Positions 36,093-45,620 of a stretch of 64,000 bases of DNA are shown here, in pieces. The first letter of the stretch is position 1. Each line of letters begins with the position of its first letter. Location: positions 4,479,001 to 4,543,000 of the forward strand of contig NZ_LT707064.1 in NCBI RefSeq assembly GCF_900156465.1, given 5' to 3'. Position numbers and translations under genes: made by a program. This DNA is from Pseudomonas sp. 7SR1. GTDB taxonomy: Bacteria; Pseudomonadota; Gammaproteobacteria; Pseudomonadales; Pseudomonadaceae. Under the pieces are notes generated by a model. It worked only from the letters and a program-made list of their open reading frames with translations, did no database searches and was not told the origin of the DNA.

Positions 36093-36884
36093 CTATAACG
36101 TGAAGGCACTTTTGAAACGCTGGAGCGCACGTTCGCAATTGCCATCCGCCGCCCAGCCCTCCAGACCGACCACGCCTCGATAACCCAGCTCGGCAAGCGT
36201 CCGGGCGATGGCGGGGTAATGGATTTCGCCGGTGCCGGGTTCGCAGCGGCCCGGCACGTCGGCCACCTGGATCTCGCCGATAGCCGCCCCGGCGCGCCGG
36301 ATCAACTCGATCAGATTGCCCTCGCCGATCTGGGCGTGATAGAGGTCCAGATTGAGCCGCAGGTGTGGGCTGTCCACGGCCTCGATCAGCGCCAGAGTGT
36401 CTTCGGCACGCGCAAAGGGAACCCCCGGATGATCCACCGCGGTGTTGAGATTCTCCAGGAGGAAGACTTTGCCAGCGGCCTCGCCCAGGCGCGCGATCAC
36501 CATGAGGGTGTCCCGCGCGGCCAGCCATTGCGCGCCAGTCACGGTGGGCAGGGGCCTGACCGGCAGGCCGTTGCTGTCCAGGCCGGTGCCATGCAGGTTG
36601 AGGGAGGGGCAGCCGAGCCGCTCTGCGACGGCCAGAGACTCCCGGGCACTGGCCAGCAGTGCGGCGCGTCCCTCGGCGGTGACCAGGTCGCCCGAAACAT
36701 ACCCGGTCATGGAGGTGAAGCGGGCGCCGGTAGCGGCCAGGGCGTCGATGTCGTGGCGCGTCCAGTCCCAGATTTCCACTGCGAAACCCAGGGCGTGCAA
36801 GCGACGAACCCGCTCGACGAAGGGCAGGTCGATAAAGACCATCTCGGCGCTGACGGCCAGTACAAAAGGTGTGGTAGAGGTCAT
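36093..36884 (-). CDS. hydroxypyruvate isomerase-like TIM-barrel sugar isomerase
   Basis: A 263-residue member of the xylose-isomerase-like TIM-barrel superfamily, closest to hydroxypyruvate isomerase (Hyi). Metal/active-site segments visible are FLLENLN with its glutamate, LDLYHAQIGEGN, IGEIQVADVPGR with the preceding histidine context, and GVVGLEGW. It starts 4 bases after the IolG-like stop with GGAG upstream. It probably isomerises or epimerises an oxidised sugar made by the dehydrogenase; the exact substrate is unknown. Confidence 0.85.
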   Translation of the reverse strand: MTSTTPFVLAVSAEMVFIDLPFVERVRRLHALGFAVEIWDWTRHDIDALAATGARFTSMTGYVSGDLVTAEGRAALLASARESLAVAERLGCPSLNLHGTGLDSNGLPVRPLPTVTGAQWLAARDTLMVIARLGEAAGKVFLLENLNTAVDHPGVPFARAEDTLALIEAVDSPHLRLNLDLYHAQIGEGNLIELIRRAGAAIGEIQVADVPGRCEPGTGEIHYPAIARTLAELGYRGVVGLEGWAADGNCERALQRFKSAFTL

Positions 36885-36888
36885 GGCA

Positions 36889-37905
36889 TCACGCTCCGAC
36901 GGCGACCGGCTGGCCGGATTTCACCGATTCGATGGCCGCCAGAGCGATGGCCAGGGCGGCCCGGGCGTCGGTTCCGTCCACCGGCACGGGGGTGCCGCCG
37001 CGCACGGCGTCGACGAAGGCGCGCAGCTCGGCCAGATAGGCGTCGCGCAGCAGCTGCGCATCCGAGCGCTGGGTGGTCTGGCTGATGCCTTCGGCTCCGT
37101 AGCAGACCAGCTCGCTGGTGCGCACGTCGCCGGCGGTGAGCATGCCTGCGCTGCCGAACACCTCGCCACGTACGTCATAGCCGTATACCGCCTGGAAGTT
37201 GGCCTCGGCGGTAGCGATGGCGCCGTTATCGTAGCGGACGGTGACCACTGCGGTATCGAGCAACCCCTGGTCGCGCAAATCGGGTCGTACCAAGGCGTCG
37301 GCCACCGCATACACCTGGGTGGCTTTGGCGCCTGGGTTGAAAAAATTGAGGGTGTCGAAATCGTGGATCAGGGTTTCCAGGAAAATGGTCCAGGGTTTCA
37401 CCGCGGCGGGATTGTGCAGGGCCGGATCCCGGGTGAGCGAGCGCAGCAGTTGCGGCGTGCCGATGCGACCCGCGAGGATCAAGTCGCGCGCCGTACGAAA
37501 ACTGGTGGCGAAGCGCCGATTGAAGCCAACCTGCAGGGCGACACGGGCTTGGGCGCAGGCCGCGATGGCCCGGTCGGCTTCTTCCAGGGTCACTGCCATG
37601 GGTTTCTCGCAGAATACCGGCTTGCCAGCGCGGGCGGCCGCCACCACCAGTTCAGCGTGACTGCGTGCCGGAGCGACGATCACCACCGCGTCCACGGCGC
37701 GGTCCTCGATCAGTGCCTGGGGATCGGTGTAGATGCGCTCGACATCCAGGGTCTCCCCAAGTCGAGCGGCGGCACCCGGGGCTGGATCGGCCAGGGCAAC
37801 CAGGCGGGCGCCGTAAAGATGCCGGGCGAGGGCGGTGGCGTGGAATGTGCCCATGCGACCGGTACCGATGAGGCCGAGGGACAGAGGTGTCTTGGAATGC
37901 GGCAT
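36889..37905 (-). CDS. Gfo/Idh/MocA dehydrogenase, inositol 2-dehydrogenase-like
   Basis: A 338-residue NAD-dependent dehydrogenase starting MPHSKTPLSLGLIGTG (AAGGACG upstream; the frame extends to 37977, but that start would overlap the sigma-54 promoter). Rossmann motif GLIGTGRMG, family lysine in FCEKPM (Lys101), and the IolG-type D-x3-H region LIHDFDTLNFF are seen. First gene of the operon with the isomerase-like and binding-protein genes; transcription appears to start from the sigma-54 promoter at 37961-37976. It likely oxidises myo- or another inositol or a related sugar. Confidence 0.88.
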   Translation of the reverse strand: MPHSKTPLSLGLIGTGRMGTFHATALARHLYGARLVALADPAPGAAARLGETLDVERIYTDPQALIEDRAVDAVVIVAPARSHAELVVAAARAGKPVFCEKPMAVTLEEADRAIAACAQARVALQVGFNRRFATSFRTARDLILAGRIGTPQLLRSLTRDPALHNPAAVKPWTIFLETLIHDFDTLNFFNPGAKATQVYAVADALVRPDLRDQGLLDTAVVTVRYDNGAIATAEANFQAVYGYDVRGEVFGSAGMLTAGDVRTSELVCYGAEGISQTTQRSDAQLLRDAYLAELRAFVDAVRGGTPVPVDGTDARAALAIALAAIESVKSGQPVAVGA

Positions 37906-37960
37906 GGAAGGGCGTCCTTTTGTGGTTGTTATAGGCGGCCGTGGGCCTTGATAGCCCGGG

Positions 37961-37976
37961 AGCAATCGCCATGCCA
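37961..37976 (-). promoter_or_regulatory. sigma-54 promoter of the inositol-like operon
   Basis: On the minus strand the sequence is TGGCATGGCGATTGCT, a complete match to the -24/-12 consensus TGGCAYR-N4-TTGCW. It lies about 56 bases upstream of the IolG-like start, facing it, and the divergent gene encodes a sigma-54 activator. Confidence 0.88.
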
Positions 37977-38040
37977 CTCCTCCAGCCCCCGTTTCCAGGC
38001 GCTTTGGCGGCTTGCCTGCTACTGTCTATGTCTAAGAAAA

Positions 38041-38064
38041 AGACATGTCTAGCTGGACATGTCC
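38041..38064. promoter_or_regulatory. tandem palindromes, probable sigma-54 activator enhancer
   Basis: AGACATGTCT and GGACATGTCC lie 14 bp apart centre to centre, with further TGTC/GGACA half-sites on both sides (from about 38023 to 38077). They are roughly 65-100 bp upstream of the sigma-54 promoter and just before the activator gene, the expected position of an upstream activating sequence that may also autoregulate the activator. Confidence 0.7.
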
Positions 38065-38086
38065 AACCTCTGGACAAGACTGACCC

Positions 38087-40108
38087 ATGACGCCCCTGAC
38101 CGCCGCGACCGACCTTGAACAAGAGCTGCTGTTCGTCACCGAGCTGCAGCAGCCTTCATCCGCCGACGCCACCCAGCATTCCCTGCACGCGGCATGGGAA
38201 GCCTGCCTGGCTGGCGATTGCGATCTGGCCGCTGTACGACCGGTGATTCGCGCGTCCTGGCTACGCAGCCGGGAGGCAGGCATTGCCGCGGATGAATTCC
38301 ACTATGAATTCGTCTCCCCCGAGGATCTGGCGAGCCGTCTCGCTGCCCATCGCGAGCTGCTGGACATCGCCGCACCGATCATGGCCGACCTGTTGCGCTA
38401 CAACCCGGACGGCCACCTCAATCTGGCGGACGCCGATGGCGTGACCCTCAGCGCTTGTGGGGTGGACCTGACCCCGTTGGGGAGCCGCCTGCTGGAGCAG
38501 GTTCAAGGGACCAATTGCACGGGTTTGGCGCTGCGCGAGCAGCGCCTGGTATTCGTCCTGGCCGCAGAGAACTTCAAGCGGGAACTGCGCGAGCGACACA
38601 TGCATTGTGCTTCGGCACCGGTGCGCGATACCCAGGGACGCCTGCTGGGCGCCCTGACGCTCACAGCGGCCGTGGGCAATTTCCATTGCCACACCCTTGG
38701 CACCGTACAGGCAGCGGCCGAGGCCATCTCCCGGCAACTGGCGCTCAAGGCGTTGCTGGAGGAGCAACAGCGGGTACTGGAGGTGCTCAACGAAGGGGTC
38801 ATCCTGCTGGACGATGACCGCCGGATCCGTAGCCTGAACGGCTATGCCCGGCGGCTGTTGCAGCTCGACGAGCCGCAGCAGGGCCGCCCCTTCGCCAGCC
38901 TCATCACCCAGGACACCGACCTCGATGTCTGGTTGGACCGGCGCTGGGAGCGCCAGGATCGCGATCTTACGCTGCTGCTGCCCGATGGCAGCGGTCTGCC
39001 GTGCCTGGCCTCGGCCTGTCCCATCGCCCAGGGCGGCTGGGTGCTGTCGCTCCGTGAAAACCGCCGCATCCGTGAGATTACCCGCCAGTTGCTGGGGACC
39101 CGGGCGCGCTACAGCTTCGCCGATATCCAGGGCCGTTCGGCGGCGCTGCAGGCCAGCCTGCAACTGGCACAGGCGGCCAGTCGCAGCGAAGCCACGGTGC
39201 TGGTGCTGGGGGAAAGCGGGGTGGGCAAGGAACTGTTCGCCCAAGCCATCCACAATGCCAGCGGACGTCGCCACGGTCCTTTCGTGGCGGTGAACTGTGG
39301 CGCCATCCCAAGGGATCTGGTGCAGAGCGAGTTGTTCGGTCATGTCGAGGGGGCCTTCACTGGTGCTGCGCGGGGTGGCGCGGCCGGCAAATTCGAACTG
39401 GCCGACGGCGGGACCCTGTTTCTCGATGAGATCGGCGACATGCCCCTCGAGGCCCAGATCAGCCTGTTGCGGGTTTTGCAGGAAGGCGAGGTCACCCGCG
39501 TCGGGGCGAGGAAGGCCCAGGCGGTGGACGTGCGGGTCATCGCCGCCACCCACCGCGACCTGGCCCAGGCCGTGGCGGAAGGAACCTTTCGCGAAGACGT
39601 CTTCTATCGCCTCAACGTCCTCACCCTGCAGGTGCCTGCGCTGCGCGAGCGCCGCGAGGATATCCCGCTGCTGGTGGCAACACTGCTCAAGCGCCTGGGC
39701 CGCAACCTGGAGCGACCGCCGCTGGCCATTTCCGACGAGGCGCTGGCGCGGTTGATGGCTCACGACTGGCCCGGCAACGTCCGGGAGTTGGAAAACGTCA
39801 TCGAGCGAGCCATGAATCTCGCCCAGGGTGCGTTCATCGAGCCTGCAGACTTTCCCCCCGCGCTGCTCGTCGATACCGCAAGAACAGCGCAGGACGAGGA
39901 GCGCCTGACGCCCTTGGAGCAGGGGCAGCGCGAACTGATCCGTGCGGCCTTGAAAGACTCGGGGGGTAACTTGCGCCAGACGGCGAGTCGCCTTGGCATT
40001 TCGCGGGCGGGACTCTACGTCAAGCTCAAACGCTACGGGCTTAGCGCAGCCAACTTTCGAGGGGCCTCGGCGCCTTCGCCACGAATGTCAGGCCGGCGCC
40101 ACGAATAG
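38087..40108 (+). CDS. sigma-54-dependent activator, AcoR-like
   Basis: A 673-residue enhancer-binding protein. The N-terminal part has a GAF-type sensory region (residues about 50-230) and a PAS-like region (240-330). The AAA+ domain has Walker A GESGVGKE (about residue 374), the sigma-54 contact loop GAFTGA (about 421), and [10 protein letters not shown]. The C-terminus is a Fis-type helix-turn-helix ([26 protein letters not shown]). There is no receiver domain, so it is controlled by a ligand. It is divergent from the IolG-like operon, which has a perfect sigma-54 promoter, and is very probably its activator. Confidence 0.92.
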   Translation: MTPLTAATDLEQELLFVTELQQPSSADATQHSLHAAWEACLAGDCDLAAVRPVIRASWLRSREAGIAADEFHYEFVSPEDLASRLAAHRELLDIAAPIMADLLRYNPDGHLNLADADGVTLSACGVDLTPLGSRLLEQVQGTNCTGLALREQRLVFVLAAENFKRELRERHMHCASAPVRDTQGRLLGALTLTAAVGNFHCHTLGTVQAAAEAISRQLALKALLEEQQRVLEVLNEGVILLDDDRRIRSLNGYARRLLQLDEPQQGRPFASLITQDTDLDVWLDRRWERQDRDLTLLLPDGSGLPCLASACPIAQGGWVLSLRENRRIREITRQLLGTRARYSFADIQGRSAALQASLQLAQAASRSEATVLVLGESGVGKELFAQAIHNASGRRHGPFVAVNCGAIPRDLVQSELFGHVEGAFTGAARGGAAGKFELADGGTLFLDEIGDMPLEAQISLLRVLQEGEVTRVGARKAQAVDVRVIAATHRDLAQAVAEGTFREDVFYRLNVLTLQVPALRERREDIPLLVATLLKRLGRNLERPPLAISDEALARLMAHDWPGNVRELENVIERAMNLAQGAFIEPADFPPALLVDTARTAQDEERLTPLEQGQRELIRAALKDSGGNLRQTASRLGISRAGLYVKLKRYGLSAANFRGASAPSPRMSGRRHE

Positions 40109-40138
40109 GAGGGCGTCGGCGCCTCGTCCAGCCGCGGT

Positions 40139-41251
40139 TCATATCGGTTCGGTCAATGGCGTGTAGCTTCGCCGGTACAGCAGATTGCCCGCCAGCTTGA
40201 GCACAGACGCGCGGCCCCAGCCAGGCAGCCTGCGCATCTTGTCCCGGGCGATGCATTGCTTCTGGACCCAATCGACGCGTGGCTTGCGTCGTTGCGTATA
40301 GCCAGCAAGGGCATCGCCGATGCGCTCACTGGCGGATAGCATCTCAGCCAGCACCAGCGCATCCTCCATCGCCATCGCAGCCCCTTGTGCCATGCTCGGA
40401 GAAGACGCGTGCGCCGCATCGCCGATCAGCACTACATGCCCCGAGACCCAATCCTCCATGACCACCTGCTCCAGACGACCAGCATGGACCTGGGTGTGCG
40501 CAGGCATCTGCTCGACAAGCGCGGACAACGGTGCCGGGAACGTCTCGAGCAGGGCATTGCGGGGTAGTTGGGCCAGGTCCTGCTGCGCTTCCCGTTCGCT
40601 GGCGCTCCTATCGGCATACATGTAGACCTGCCCGTCACCGATGGGCAGCGCCAGCAGGCTCATCGAGTCCCCGAGCATCACTGTCCAGGCATCGATGCCC
40701 ACGGTGTCGGCGGTGATGAAGCGCCAACAGACGTTCCCGACATACTGGCTCAAGACCTCAGGGAACACGCTTTGACGTACCTTCGAATGAACGCCGTCGG
40801 CGCCGATGACGAGGTCATACTCGACCATGGTCCCGTCGGAAAAGGTCGCCAGGCTGGTCTTTTCGAGGGGTTCGATCTCGCTGATCGAAGTCCCGAAACG
40901 CAGGTGTGTTTCACGCAGCGATTGGCGCAGCGTCGCGTGGAGGACGCCACGGGGAAGCGCCAGGCACGGCCCGCAGGATGCCCAGACGTCCTGGGTCTGG
41001 GTAATGCTCAACGGTCGGCCTTTGTGGTCCAGGATGCGCTGGGTCTTGATCGGTGTCGCCAGCGCTGAGGTCGCATCCAGCAATCCCAGGGCTTGCAAGG
41101 CCCGGGCTGCGTTGCCTGGCAAGTAGAGCCCGGTCCCGCCTTGGGGCACGTCGGCCTTGCGTTCGATCAGGTCGGGGCGCAATCCCTTGAGTTCCAGCGC
41201 CCTGGCCATTGCCAGGCCAGCGATACCGCCGCCCACGATCAGTATTCTCAT
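40139..41251 (-). CDS. FAD-dependent aromatic-type monooxygenase
   Basis: A 370-residue flavoprotein of the salicylate hydroxylase/PHBH group. It shows the FAD dinucleotide motif ILIVGGGIAGLAMA at the N-terminus, the DG motif in DLVIGADGVHSKVR, and the GD motif VLIGDAAHASSPSMAQGAAMAMED. It lies 4 bases downstream of a GMC oxidoreductase and is probably co-transcribed. It hydroxylates an aromatic or similar ring compound with NAD(P)H; the substrate cannot be inferred. Confidence 0.9.
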   Translation of the reverse strand: MRILIVGGGIAGLAMARALELKGLRPDLIERKADVPQGGTGLYLPGNAARALQALGLLDATSALATPIKTQRILDHKGRPLSITQTQDVWASCGPCLALPRGVLHATLRQSLRETHLRFGTSISEIEPLEKTSLATFSDGTMVEYDLVIGADGVHSKVRQSVFPEVLSQYVGNVCWRFITADTVGIDAWTVMLGDSMSLLALPIGDGQVYMYADRSASEREAQQDLAQLPRNALLETFPAPLSALVEQMPAHTQVHAGRLEQVVMEDWVSGHVVLIGDAAHASSPSMAQGAAMAMEDALVLAEMLSASERIGDALAGYTQRRKPRVDWVQKQCIARDKMRRLPGWGRASVLKLAGNLLYRRSYTPLTEPI

Positions 41252-41255
41252 TGCA

Positions 41256-42833
41256 TTACCCGATGGTTGCTGTGGTTGGCGCGATCATACCGTGCGCGGC
41301 GAGGAGGAGATCTGCGGCTCGTTCGCCGATGACCACGCAAGGGGCCATGGTATTGCCGACGGTGATCCTGGGCATGATCGAGGCATCGGCGATGCGCAGT
41401 TTCTCGAAGCCATGCACCCGCAGCCGATGATCGACCACGGACATCTCGTCGCGGCCCATTCTGGCGGTGCAGCACGGGTGCCAGTAGGACACGGCGGCGT
41501 TGCGGATGAATTGCTCCATGGCGCGGTGATCCCTGGGGCCGGGTACGACTTCGCGCTTGACCAGGCCGTCGAAGGCTTCGCTGTTGCCCAGTGCCCGGCA
41601 GAGATCGACCGATGCGAATGCCGCCGCCATGTCCTCGGGCGCGCTCAGCGAGTTCGGCTCGATGAGCGGGGCATCCAGGGGGCCGGCCCCCGACAGGCGC
41701 ACGGCCCCTCGGCTGACGGGACGGGCCAGCCCGGCGAACATCGTCCAACCCTGTGGCGGTGGCTGGATGTCGACTTCGGCTGGGGAGGGCACCGCGAATT
41801 CCAACTGGCAGTGCAGAAGGTCCGGGGCATCCAGGCGGCTGTCGCTTTTCCAGTACAGCGTGGTCTCACAACCACCGCCGCCCACCGCCTGGGGATGCAG
41901 GTACTCCCAGGTGCAGCCAAAGGCGATATGGTCCTGGAAATTGCGACCCACGCCGGGCAGGTGACTGATCGGCGCGATGCCATGGGGGCGCAGTTCGCTT
42001 TCCGGGCCGATACCTGACTGCATCAGCACCTTGGGCGTGTTCACCGCGCCCATGGACAAGATGACCTCGGCGTGGGCATGGAAGCGCTGGCGCTGACCAT
42101 CGACCACCGCTTCGACTCCGATCGCCGTTGTGCCGCGCAACAGCACCCGGCAGACCCATGCGCCGGTGAGCACCGTCAGATTCGGCTGCTTCAGCAATGG
42201 TCGAAGATAGGAGTCGTAAACGGATTCGCGCCTGCCCTGGTTGATGCGCAGATCGGTGATCGCGACCCCGCCCGGGCTTTCCATCATCGCTCCGTTGGGA
42301 CTGTCATAGCGGGGAATGCCCAGGCGATTGGCCGCTTCCAGCGTTGCCCAGGCCAGGGGCTGGGGCTCGGCCGGTTGCTCGACGTGCGCAGGACCACCCG
42401 AACCGCGCCGTGCGGCGTCCGGTATGCCTTGCCAGTTCTCGATCCGCCGGTAGTAGTCCAGTACCGAGTCGTAACCCCAGGCAGGATCGCCGGACTCGGC
42501 CGCGAAATGATCCCAGTCCGTTCGATGCCCGCGGGCCCAGACCATCACATTGATGCTGGAGCCGCCCCCCAGGCCCTTGCCCATGTTCAAGGCCAGGCGG
42601 CGACCGTTGAGATGGGGGTTGGGCTGCCCGGCGAAGGCCCAATCGCGCTCGGAGCCGAGGTTCAACGGCCATTGGCCGGGCTCGACCACCTCAGGGCCGG
42701 CGTACGCCTGGCCGGCTTCGATCAGCAGTACGCGTACGTTGTCCTGGCGAGCGAGGCGGGCCGCGACCACGCAGCCCGCCGTACCTGCGCCACATACGAT
42801 GAAGTCATAGTGACGATCATGCAGATGATCCAT
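41256..42833 (-). CDS. GMC-family FAD oxidoreductase (choline/alcohol dehydrogenase-like)
   Basis: A 525-residue GMC flavoenzyme oxidising an alcohol. Seen are the N-terminal FAD motif FIVCGAGTAGCVVAARL, the GMC signature region GLGGGSSINVMVWARG, the second signature LSMGAVNTPKVLMQSGIGP, and the catalytic histidine in SYWHPCCTARMG with the C-terminal NTMAPCVVIGERAADLL. No signal peptide. First gene of a two-gene unit with the FAD monooxygenase. The substrate is unknown; choline is unlikely without bet genes nearby. Confidence 0.92.
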   Translation of the reverse strand: MDHLHDRHYDFIVCGAGTAGCVVAARLARQDNVRVLLIEAGQAYAGPEVVEPGQWPLNLGSERDWAFAGQPNPHLNGRRLALNMGKGLGGGSSINVMVWARGHRTDWDHFAAESGDPAWGYDSVLDYYRRIENWQGIPDAARRGSGGPAHVEQPAEPQPLAWATLEAANRLGIPRYDSPNGAMMESPGGVAITDLRINQGRRESVYDSYLRPLLKQPNLTVLTGAWVCRVLLRGTTAIGVEAVVDGQRQRFHAHAEVILSMGAVNTPKVLMQSGIGPESELRPHGIAPISHLPGVGRNFQDHIAFGCTWEYLHPQAVGGGGCETTLYWKSDSRLDAPDLLHCQLEFAVPSPAEVDIQPPPQGWTMFAGLARPVSRGAVRLSGAGPLDAPLIEPNSLSAPEDMAAAFASVDLCRALGNSEAFDGLVKREVVPGPRDHRAMEQFIRNAAVSYWHPCCTARMGRDEMSVVDHRLRVHGFEKLRIADASIMPRITVGNTMAPCVVIGERAADLLLAAHGMIAPTTATIG

Positions 42834-42888
42834 GCGTCCGTTCCGTACAAATGCAGCGGTTGAGTTCAGGGCTGTGAAGAGGCGGCGA

Positions 42889-43662
42889 TCACGGTTTGTC
42901 GACGCTGTTCACTGCCTCGAGGATCACCTTGGCCACTTCGGCTGGCTGCGACTGCTGGGGAACATGGCTGGTGCGCAGCTCCGTCAGGGTGGCGCCGATA
43001 CGCTTGGCGGCGGAACGCTGGACATCGGGATGGATCATCCGGTCTTCGCGGGCGAGCAGGTACCAGGACGGCTTGGTCTTCCAGGCGGAGACGGTCGTCT
43101 TGTCCTCGAAGGCGGAGGCCTTGATAGGGCCTTGCGTCGCAGTCATCACGGCGGTCTGTGCCGCGGGGAGATCCTGGGCGAAGTCCTTGGCCATACCTTC
43201 TGGCGTGAGGTAGAGGAAACCGTTGCCGTCCGCCTTGATCTGACTGATACCAGGGGGCGTGGGCGCGCCTTTGCCCTGTTCGCCGCTGGTTTGTCCGGCA
43301 TCGGGCGCGAAGGCGGCCACGTAGACCAGGGCGCGGACTTTCTCGTCGTTGCCGGCCTGGGTAATGACAGTGCCGCCCCAGGAGTGACCGACCAGCACGA
43401 CGGGGCCCGACTGGTTGTTGAGTGTTCTCTGCGTGGCGGCCACGTCGTCGGCCAGGGAGGTGAGCGGGTTCTGCACCACCGAGACGGCCACCCCTTTGGC
43501 CTGCAGAAGCGGCACGACTTTGGCCCAATCGGAGCCGTCGGCGAACGCGCCGTGTACGATGACGACCGAAGGCGTTGTATCTTTGGCCTGGCTGACACCG
43601 GCGGCGAATGTGCTTGCAACGGCAAAGGCGACGGTGATGGCTTTCAATCTGAATGTTTTCAT
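42889..43662 (-). CDS. secreted alpha/beta hydrolase
   Basis: A 257-residue hydrolase with a signal peptide (MKTFRLKAITVAFAVAS, cleavage near SQA|KDT). Oxyanion loop IVHGAFADGSDW, nucleophile serine in LVGHSWGGT (Ser94), an Asp in LAREDRM and a late His in TSHVPQQSQP complete the triad. The ATG at 43662 has AGGAGC upstream. It belongs to the group of periplasmic hydrolases that resemble AB_hydrolase_6 esterases; divergent from the HD/LuxR gene that may control it. Confidence 0.88.
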   Translation of the reverse strand: MKTFRLKAITVAFAVASTFAAGVSQAKDTTPSVVIVHGAFADGSDWAKVVPLLQAKGVAVSVVQNPLTSLADDVAATQRTLNNQSGPVVLVGHSWGGTVITQAGNDEKVRALVYVAAFAPDAGQTSGEQGKGAPTPPGISQIKADGNGFLYLTPEGMAKDFAQDLPAAQTAVMTATQGPIKASAFEDKTTVSAWKTKPSWYLLAREDRMIHPDVQRSAAKRIGATLTELRTSHVPQQSQPAEVAKVILEAVNSVDKP

Positions 43663-43749
43663 GGGATGAGCTCCTGTGTAGGTGCTCGAATTCTGCTGAC
43701 TGGCCTGCTCGCTGGGCATCGGTCATTTATCCGACCCCAAGGTTTTTCC

Positions 43750-45189
43750 ATGGATAGTGCGTTGCGGCTGGACATTTCATTGAGCGGAGCGCTGCGGGCG
43801 ATCGGCCAGGTCGGCGACCTCAGCATGGGACAACCCCTGGGGCACTCCCGCCGCGTCGCCACGTTGGCACAGAGGTTGGCGCAGGCCGCGCACGGCGAAG
43901 GCGAGCACCTGGCAGTGGCGGAGCAGGTCGCCTTGCTGCGCTGGTCCGGCTGCACCGCCAACGCCGAAGGTTTTGCCGACCTGCTGGGCGATGACGTCGA
44001 CGGCCGCCGCGCGATGCTCGACCTGACCTTGAGCCGCGAGGAAATGACCGCGGTGCACCAGGCGACCCCGTTGGCGGTGGTGCACTGCGAGGTATCCGGC
44101 GAAGTCGCCAGGACCCTCGAACTGGGTGAGGCGGTGCAGGCAGGCTTGTGTCGTGTATTCGAAACCTACGATGGGACCGGCCGGCCGCTGGGCCTGACCC
44201 ATGAGCACATTCCGGAAGTCGCTTATCAGGTGGTGCTGGCCGGTGACCTGGATATCCTCAGCCGAGCCCATGGCCTGGACGCCGCCCTGCGCTGGATCCG
44301 GGACCAGTCGGATCGACGTTATCCCGCCGCGCTCGCATCGTTGCTGGCGGATAACGCCAATGATTGGCTGACCGAGCTGGAAAATTCTTCTCAAGCCCCG
44401 GCCAGTGAGCATGCCGAGCGTTCTGTCTCACTGACGTTGGTGGGGGATGTGATCGACTTGAAGCTACCCTGGCTGGCGGGCCATTCGCGGCGGGTGGCCC
44501 TCCTGGCGATGGAAGCAGCCCGTCTGTGGGGGGTGAGCGAGCCCACCCTGACGGCGCTCGGGAAGGCCGCGCTTGTCTACGGGCTCGGTCGGGCAGCAGT
44601 GTCCAACCAGCTCTGGAACACCGCCGGGGCACTGCCTTATGGCGCCGTGGAGCGGGTGCACCTGGTTCCCTACTGGACGCAACAGGCGCTCAGGCCGATC
44701 AGCGAACTGGTCGTGCCCGCGCAGATTGCAGCCCATGCCTACGAGCGGCTCGACGGCAGTGGTTATTTTCGAGGCGTGATGGGCGATGCGCTGTGTGCCG
44801 AACATCGGCTGTTCGCTACTACCGTCGCCTGGGTCGCGCTGAGGGAGGCCAGGCCGTGGAGGGCGGCCCATGGAGAATCGGAAGCGGCCAGGCTGCTCGA
44901 ACAGGAGGCCGTCCGTGGCTTGTTCGACAAGGATATCTGCGACGCGGTGATCGCCGCCGCCCGTGGCGAGCGTCGAGCGCATCAGCCCAAGGCGTCGTTA
45001 CTCACCGCGCGCGAGTGTGATGTGCTCCAGGAGATCAGTCGCGGCGCCAGTAACAAACAAGTGGCGCGACTGCTGGACATCAGCCCGAGCACGGTTCGCA
45101 CACACATGGAGAGCATCTTTCGCAAACTGCAATGCTCGACCCGAGCCGCCGCGACCCTCAAGGGATTGACGCTGGGGTTGATCTCCTGA
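43750..45189 (+). CDS. double HD-GYP-like domain protein with LuxR helix-turn-helix
   Basis: A 479-residue regulator. Two HD-GYP-like modules are visible: the first with GHSRRVATLAQRLA (His32) and YDGTGRPLG (about 140), the second with GHSRRVALLAMEAA (His245) and YERLDGSGYF (331-340). The HD dyad expected after each GHSRRV helix is missing (SGCTAN and VYGLGR instead), so c-di-GMP hydrolysis is doubtful and a ligand-binding role is more likely. The C-terminus (419-465) is a LuxR helix-turn-helix: LTARECDVLQEISRGASNKQ. The start at 43750 follows the divergent promoter gap with the hydrolase; the long upstream open frame is antisense to that gene. Confidence 0.85.
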   Translation: MDSALRLDISLSGALRAIGQVGDLSMGQPLGHSRRVATLAQRLAQAAHGEGEHLAVAEQVALLRWSGCTANAEGFADLLGDDVDGRRAMLDLTLSREEMTAVHQATPLAVVHCEVSGEVARTLELGEAVQAGLCRVFETYDGTGRPLGLTHEHIPEVAYQVVLAGDLDILSRAHGLDAALRWIRDQSDRRYPAALASLLADNANDWLTELENSSQAPASEHAERSVSLTLVGDVIDLKLPWLAGHSRRVALLAMEAARLWGVSEPTLTALGKAALVYGLGRAAVSNQLWNTAGALPYGAVERVHLVPYWTQQALRPISELVVPAQIAAHAYERLDGSGYFRGVMGDALCAEHRLFATTVAWVALREARPWRAAHGESEAARLLEQEAVRGLFDKDICDAVIAAARGERRAHQPKASLLTARECDVLQEISRGASNKQVARLLDISPSTVRTHMESIFRKLQCSTRAAATLKGLTLGLIS

Positions 45190-45279
45190 AGTCGGACAAT
45201 AGCGTCAGTTCTCCATCAGGCTGGAAGTGCCATGGAAGATCGTCCCATTCGGCTGGCGAACACGAACGCACCGATGGCG

Positions 45280-45579
45280 TCAGCCCTCAAAGCTGCCCCC
45301 CTCGATATGGTAGACCTGCGGTTCTTCGGAAAAATATTCCTCCAGGCCCATCATGAACAACCGATGGTCTTCACTCGCTTCGAAGCCTGGCGTGTGATCT
45401 TCCAGTGATTGCCATCTCACGATCAGATTGAACACCTCGGGACTTTCGATCCCTTGTGCGAGCAGATGGCCGCCGTAACCTTTCGCACGGCTGAGCAAAG
45501 GGGCGACCTCGGCAAATGCGCCTCGGAACATTTCAATGCGTTCTTTGTGAACGGGAAGTCGAGCGATCTCGTAGATCAT
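45280..45579 (-). CDS. antibiotic biosynthesis monooxygenase (ABM) family protein
   Basis: A 99-residue ferredoxin-like-fold protein starting MIYEIARLPVHKERIEMF, with VFNLIVRWQSLEDHT and FMMGLEEYFSE as in the ABM family. GAGGAA precedes the ATG. Such small enzymes oxidise quinol-like compounds or act as dimeric scavengers. It is the last gene of an operon with a quinone-oxidoreductase-like enzyme under ArsR control. Confidence 0.85.
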   Translation of the reverse strand: MIYEIARLPVHKERIEMFRGAFAEVAPLLSRAKGYGGHLLAQGIESPEVFNLIVRWQSLEDHTPGFEASEDHRLFMMGLEEYFSEEPQVYHIEGGSFEG

Positions 45580-45620
45580 GGCGTTTCCTCTGGCTTGGCT
45601 TGATGATTGAAATTACCCAC

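Noticed and set aside
42840..42852. Further TGTACA-type light operator upstream of the GMC oxidoreductase
   Set aside because: Only a single incomplete half-site (TTTGTAC) occurs, without a partner 18 bp away.
42832..43749. N-terminal extension of the HD/LuxR protein by 306 codons
   Set aside because: The extension is antisense to the secreted hydrolase, which has a signal peptide and catalytic motifs; the ATG at 43750 starts a sensible protein.
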